From assembly GCA_945874515.1 (NCBI GenBank), contig CAMCHA010000138.1, positions 1 to 6,894 of the forward strand: 6,894 nucleotides of DNA, read 5' to 3'. The position numbers were made by a program, and so were the translations under genes. Each line of letters opens with the position of its first letter. The stretch's first letter is position 1. Below, piece by piece: positions 5,838-6,894 of the stretch. Source of the DNA: Asaia bogorensis. Lineage in GTDB: Bacteria; Pseudomonadota; Alphaproteobacteria; Acetobacterales; Acetobacteraceae. The notes beneath the pieces were generated by a model. It was not told the DNA's origin. It worked only from the letters and a program-made list of their open reading frames with translations, and did no database searches.

Positions 5838-6635
5838 ATGCGCCCTATGATGCTCTTCAGCGCCTTACTCCTTGCCGTATTTGGCTTTTCCGGCAGCGCC
5901 CGCGCCCAGGCCGAAGAACAGGCATTGGTGGACCGCGCCACACTCACGCTCCAGGAAATGATGGGGCCGGCGGATAATACCGGCGATGCGCGGGCGATGC
6001 TCCGCAATGCCAAGGCAGTCTTGATCTGCCCGCGGATCTTCCGCGCCGGCTTCATTGTGGGTGGTGAGTTTGGCGATTGCGTCCTTTCCGCCCGGGATGG
6101 CGGCGGTTCCTGGTCCTCCCCCGCCTTTTACAGTCTGGTGGGTGGCAGTTTCGGGTTTCAGGCGGGCTTGCAGGACGCCCAGGTGATTTCGCTGATCATG
6201 ACCCAGAAGGGGCTGAATGCGATTCTGGACAGCCAGTTCAAATTCGGCGCTGAAGCGGGGGTTGCTTTCGCGACGCTTGGACGCAGCATCCAGGGCGCGA
6301 CGACAGCGGCGGTGGGGGCGGATATTGTTACCCTTGGCAGAACCCGCGGGCTTTTTGCCGGCATCACCCTGGATGGCGCGCTGCTTTCCGCCGATAGCGC
6401 CAAGATGCGCGCCTATTTCGGGCGCGAAGTAGGCCCCCGGGGTGTGGTGGTGGCGATGGAGGTGCATAACCCCGGCAGCGATCCGCTGCGCGGCGCGCTG
6501 ATGCGCCTAGGGGCGGCCGGAAGTGGTGGTAGTTCTGCCGCGCCAGCGCCATCTGGTGGGGCCACCTCGGGCAGCGCAGCGCCGGGCCGTGTGCAGACGG
6601 AAAACCTGGCGCCACCGCCCGCCAATCGGCGTTGA
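5838..6635 (+). CDS. Secreted SYLF-domain (Ysc84-like) lipid-binding protein
   Basis: A 265-residue exported protein. Residues 1-25 form a signal peptide: MRPMM, a hydrophobic core LFSALLLAVFGF, then SARAQA with likely cleavage after ARA or AQA. No lipobox cysteine is present, so a soluble periplasmic product is expected. The SYLF domain spans about 28-220, with AKAVLICPRIFRAGFIVGG (58-76), FYSLVGGSFGFQAG (97-110) and QKGLNAIL (123-130). SYLF proteins in eukaryotes bind phosphoinositides; bacterial members are poorly understood but are thought to act at the envelope. The tail (226-265) is Gly/Ser/Ala/Pro-rich and low in complexity. I chose the ATG at 5838 because GGGAA at 5824-5828 lies nine bases upstream; an in-frame ATG at 5829 is too close to it but remains possible. 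The gap from the phosphatase gene is 84 bases, so separate transcription is likely. Confidence 0.88.
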   Translation: MRPMMLFSALLLAVFGFSGSARAQAEEQALVDRATLTLQEMMGPADNTGDARAMLRNAKAVLICPRIFRAGFIVGGEFGDCVLSARDGGGSWSSPAFYSLVGGSFGFQAGLQDAQVISLIMTQKGLNAILDSQFKFGAEAGVAFATLGRSIQGATTAAVGADIVTLGRTRGLFAGITLDGALLSADSAKMRAYFGREVGPRGVVVAMEVHNPGSDPLRGALMRLGAAGSGGSSAAPAPSGGATSGSAAPGRVQTENLAPPPANRR

Positions 6636-6647
6636 GGGGCTTTTTTT
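6617..6647 (+). terminator. Possible terminator overlapping the SYLF stop codon
   Basis: GCCC (6617-6620) can pair with GGGC (6637-6640), and GCC (6621-6623) with GGC (6628-6630) around AATC, leaving GTTGAG bulged. A run of seven T bases follows directly (6641-6647). The T run after GGGGC looks like an intrinsic terminator, but the stem is imperfect and overlaps the last codons of the gene. Confidence 0.4.
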
Positions 6648-6662
6648 CATCTGCAACACGGC

Positions 6663-6894
6663 GTGACTGACAAAACGCCTTTCTGGAAAAGCAAGACGCT
6701 GGCCGAGATGTCTCGGGCGGAATGGGAAAGTCTGTGCGATGGGTGCGGGCGCTGCTGCCTGCATAAGCTGCGCGATGAGGATACCGATGCGCTGGCCTAT
6801 ACAGAAGTGGCGTGCCGGTTGTTGGACCTGCATAGCTGCCAATGTTCCGCTTACGCGACGCGCAAGAAGTACGTGCCGGATTGCGTGAAACTCA
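6663..6894 (+). CDS. YcgN-family (UPF0260) cysteine-cluster protein, N-terminal part
   Basis: The first 77 codons of a gene running off the right edge. The product begins near [13 protein letters not shown] and continues [17 protein letters not shown], then [16 protein letters not shown] and VPDCVKL, which match E. coli YcgN as I remember it. Cysteines at 25, 28, 31, 32, 51, 59, 61 and 74 form the family's CxxCxxCC-type cluster, which resembles metal or iron-sulfur ligands; the biochemical role is unknown. The GTG at 6663 is the best start, since the only in-frame upstream stop is the SYLF stop at 6633-6635 and no ATG lies between them. The next ATG (6708) would cut into conserved residues. 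The ribosome binding site is weak. It sits 27 bases after the SYLF gene and may be read through from it if the T run does not terminate. Confidence 0.88.
   Translation, partial: MTDKTPFWKSKTLAEMSRAEWESLCDGCGRCCLHKLRDEDTDALAYTEVACRLLDLHSCQCSAYATRKKYVPDCVKL

Overview
This window reads as ordinary, gene-dense chromosome from a GC-rich alphaproteobacterium. The evidence for that is a ChvI-type response regulator near pckA, a metZ-apaG pair, and a ChvI protein very close to rhizobial ChvI. A member of the Rhodospirillales/Acetobacteraceae is my best guess, but that rests on remembered gene content, not a search.

Layout. Positions 1-768 (+) hold the end of metZ (methionine biosynthesis) and apaG, followed by a stem-loop that may end the transcript. 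Positions 837-1346 (+) encode a GNAT acetyltransferase very like E. coli YhhY/AaaT. Between its stop and the convergent end of chvI is a 125-bp block with two tandem copies of a 57-58 bp palindromic unit. chvI (minus strand, 1477-2178) is divergent from a HugZ-like FMN-binding/DUF2470 gene (2274-3014). The region 3113-5753 looks like a tightly packed operon: pckA, a DUF2237 gene and a histidine phosphatase, each pair joined by a four-base start/stop overlap. The window ends with a secreted SYLF-domain protein (5838-6635) and the first 77 codons of a YcgN-family cysteine-cluster protein (6663 onward).

How the genes relate. pckA (gluconeogenesis) and the ChvI regulator are known neighbours in rhizobia, where ChvG/ChvI responds to acid and envelope stress. 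Here the regulator gene is not followed by its usual partner kinase gene chvG. The convergent acetyltransferase and the palindromic repeats stand in that place, suggesting a local rearrangement. The two small genes behind pckA are probably co-translated with it, but their link to gluconeogenesis is unknown.

I found no CRISPR array, tRNA, rRNA, transposase, phage gene or defence system, and nothing that clearly forms a new biological system. The most unusual structure is the repeat block at 1343-1467. The next most interesting point is the coupling of an uncharacterised DUF2237 gene to pckA.
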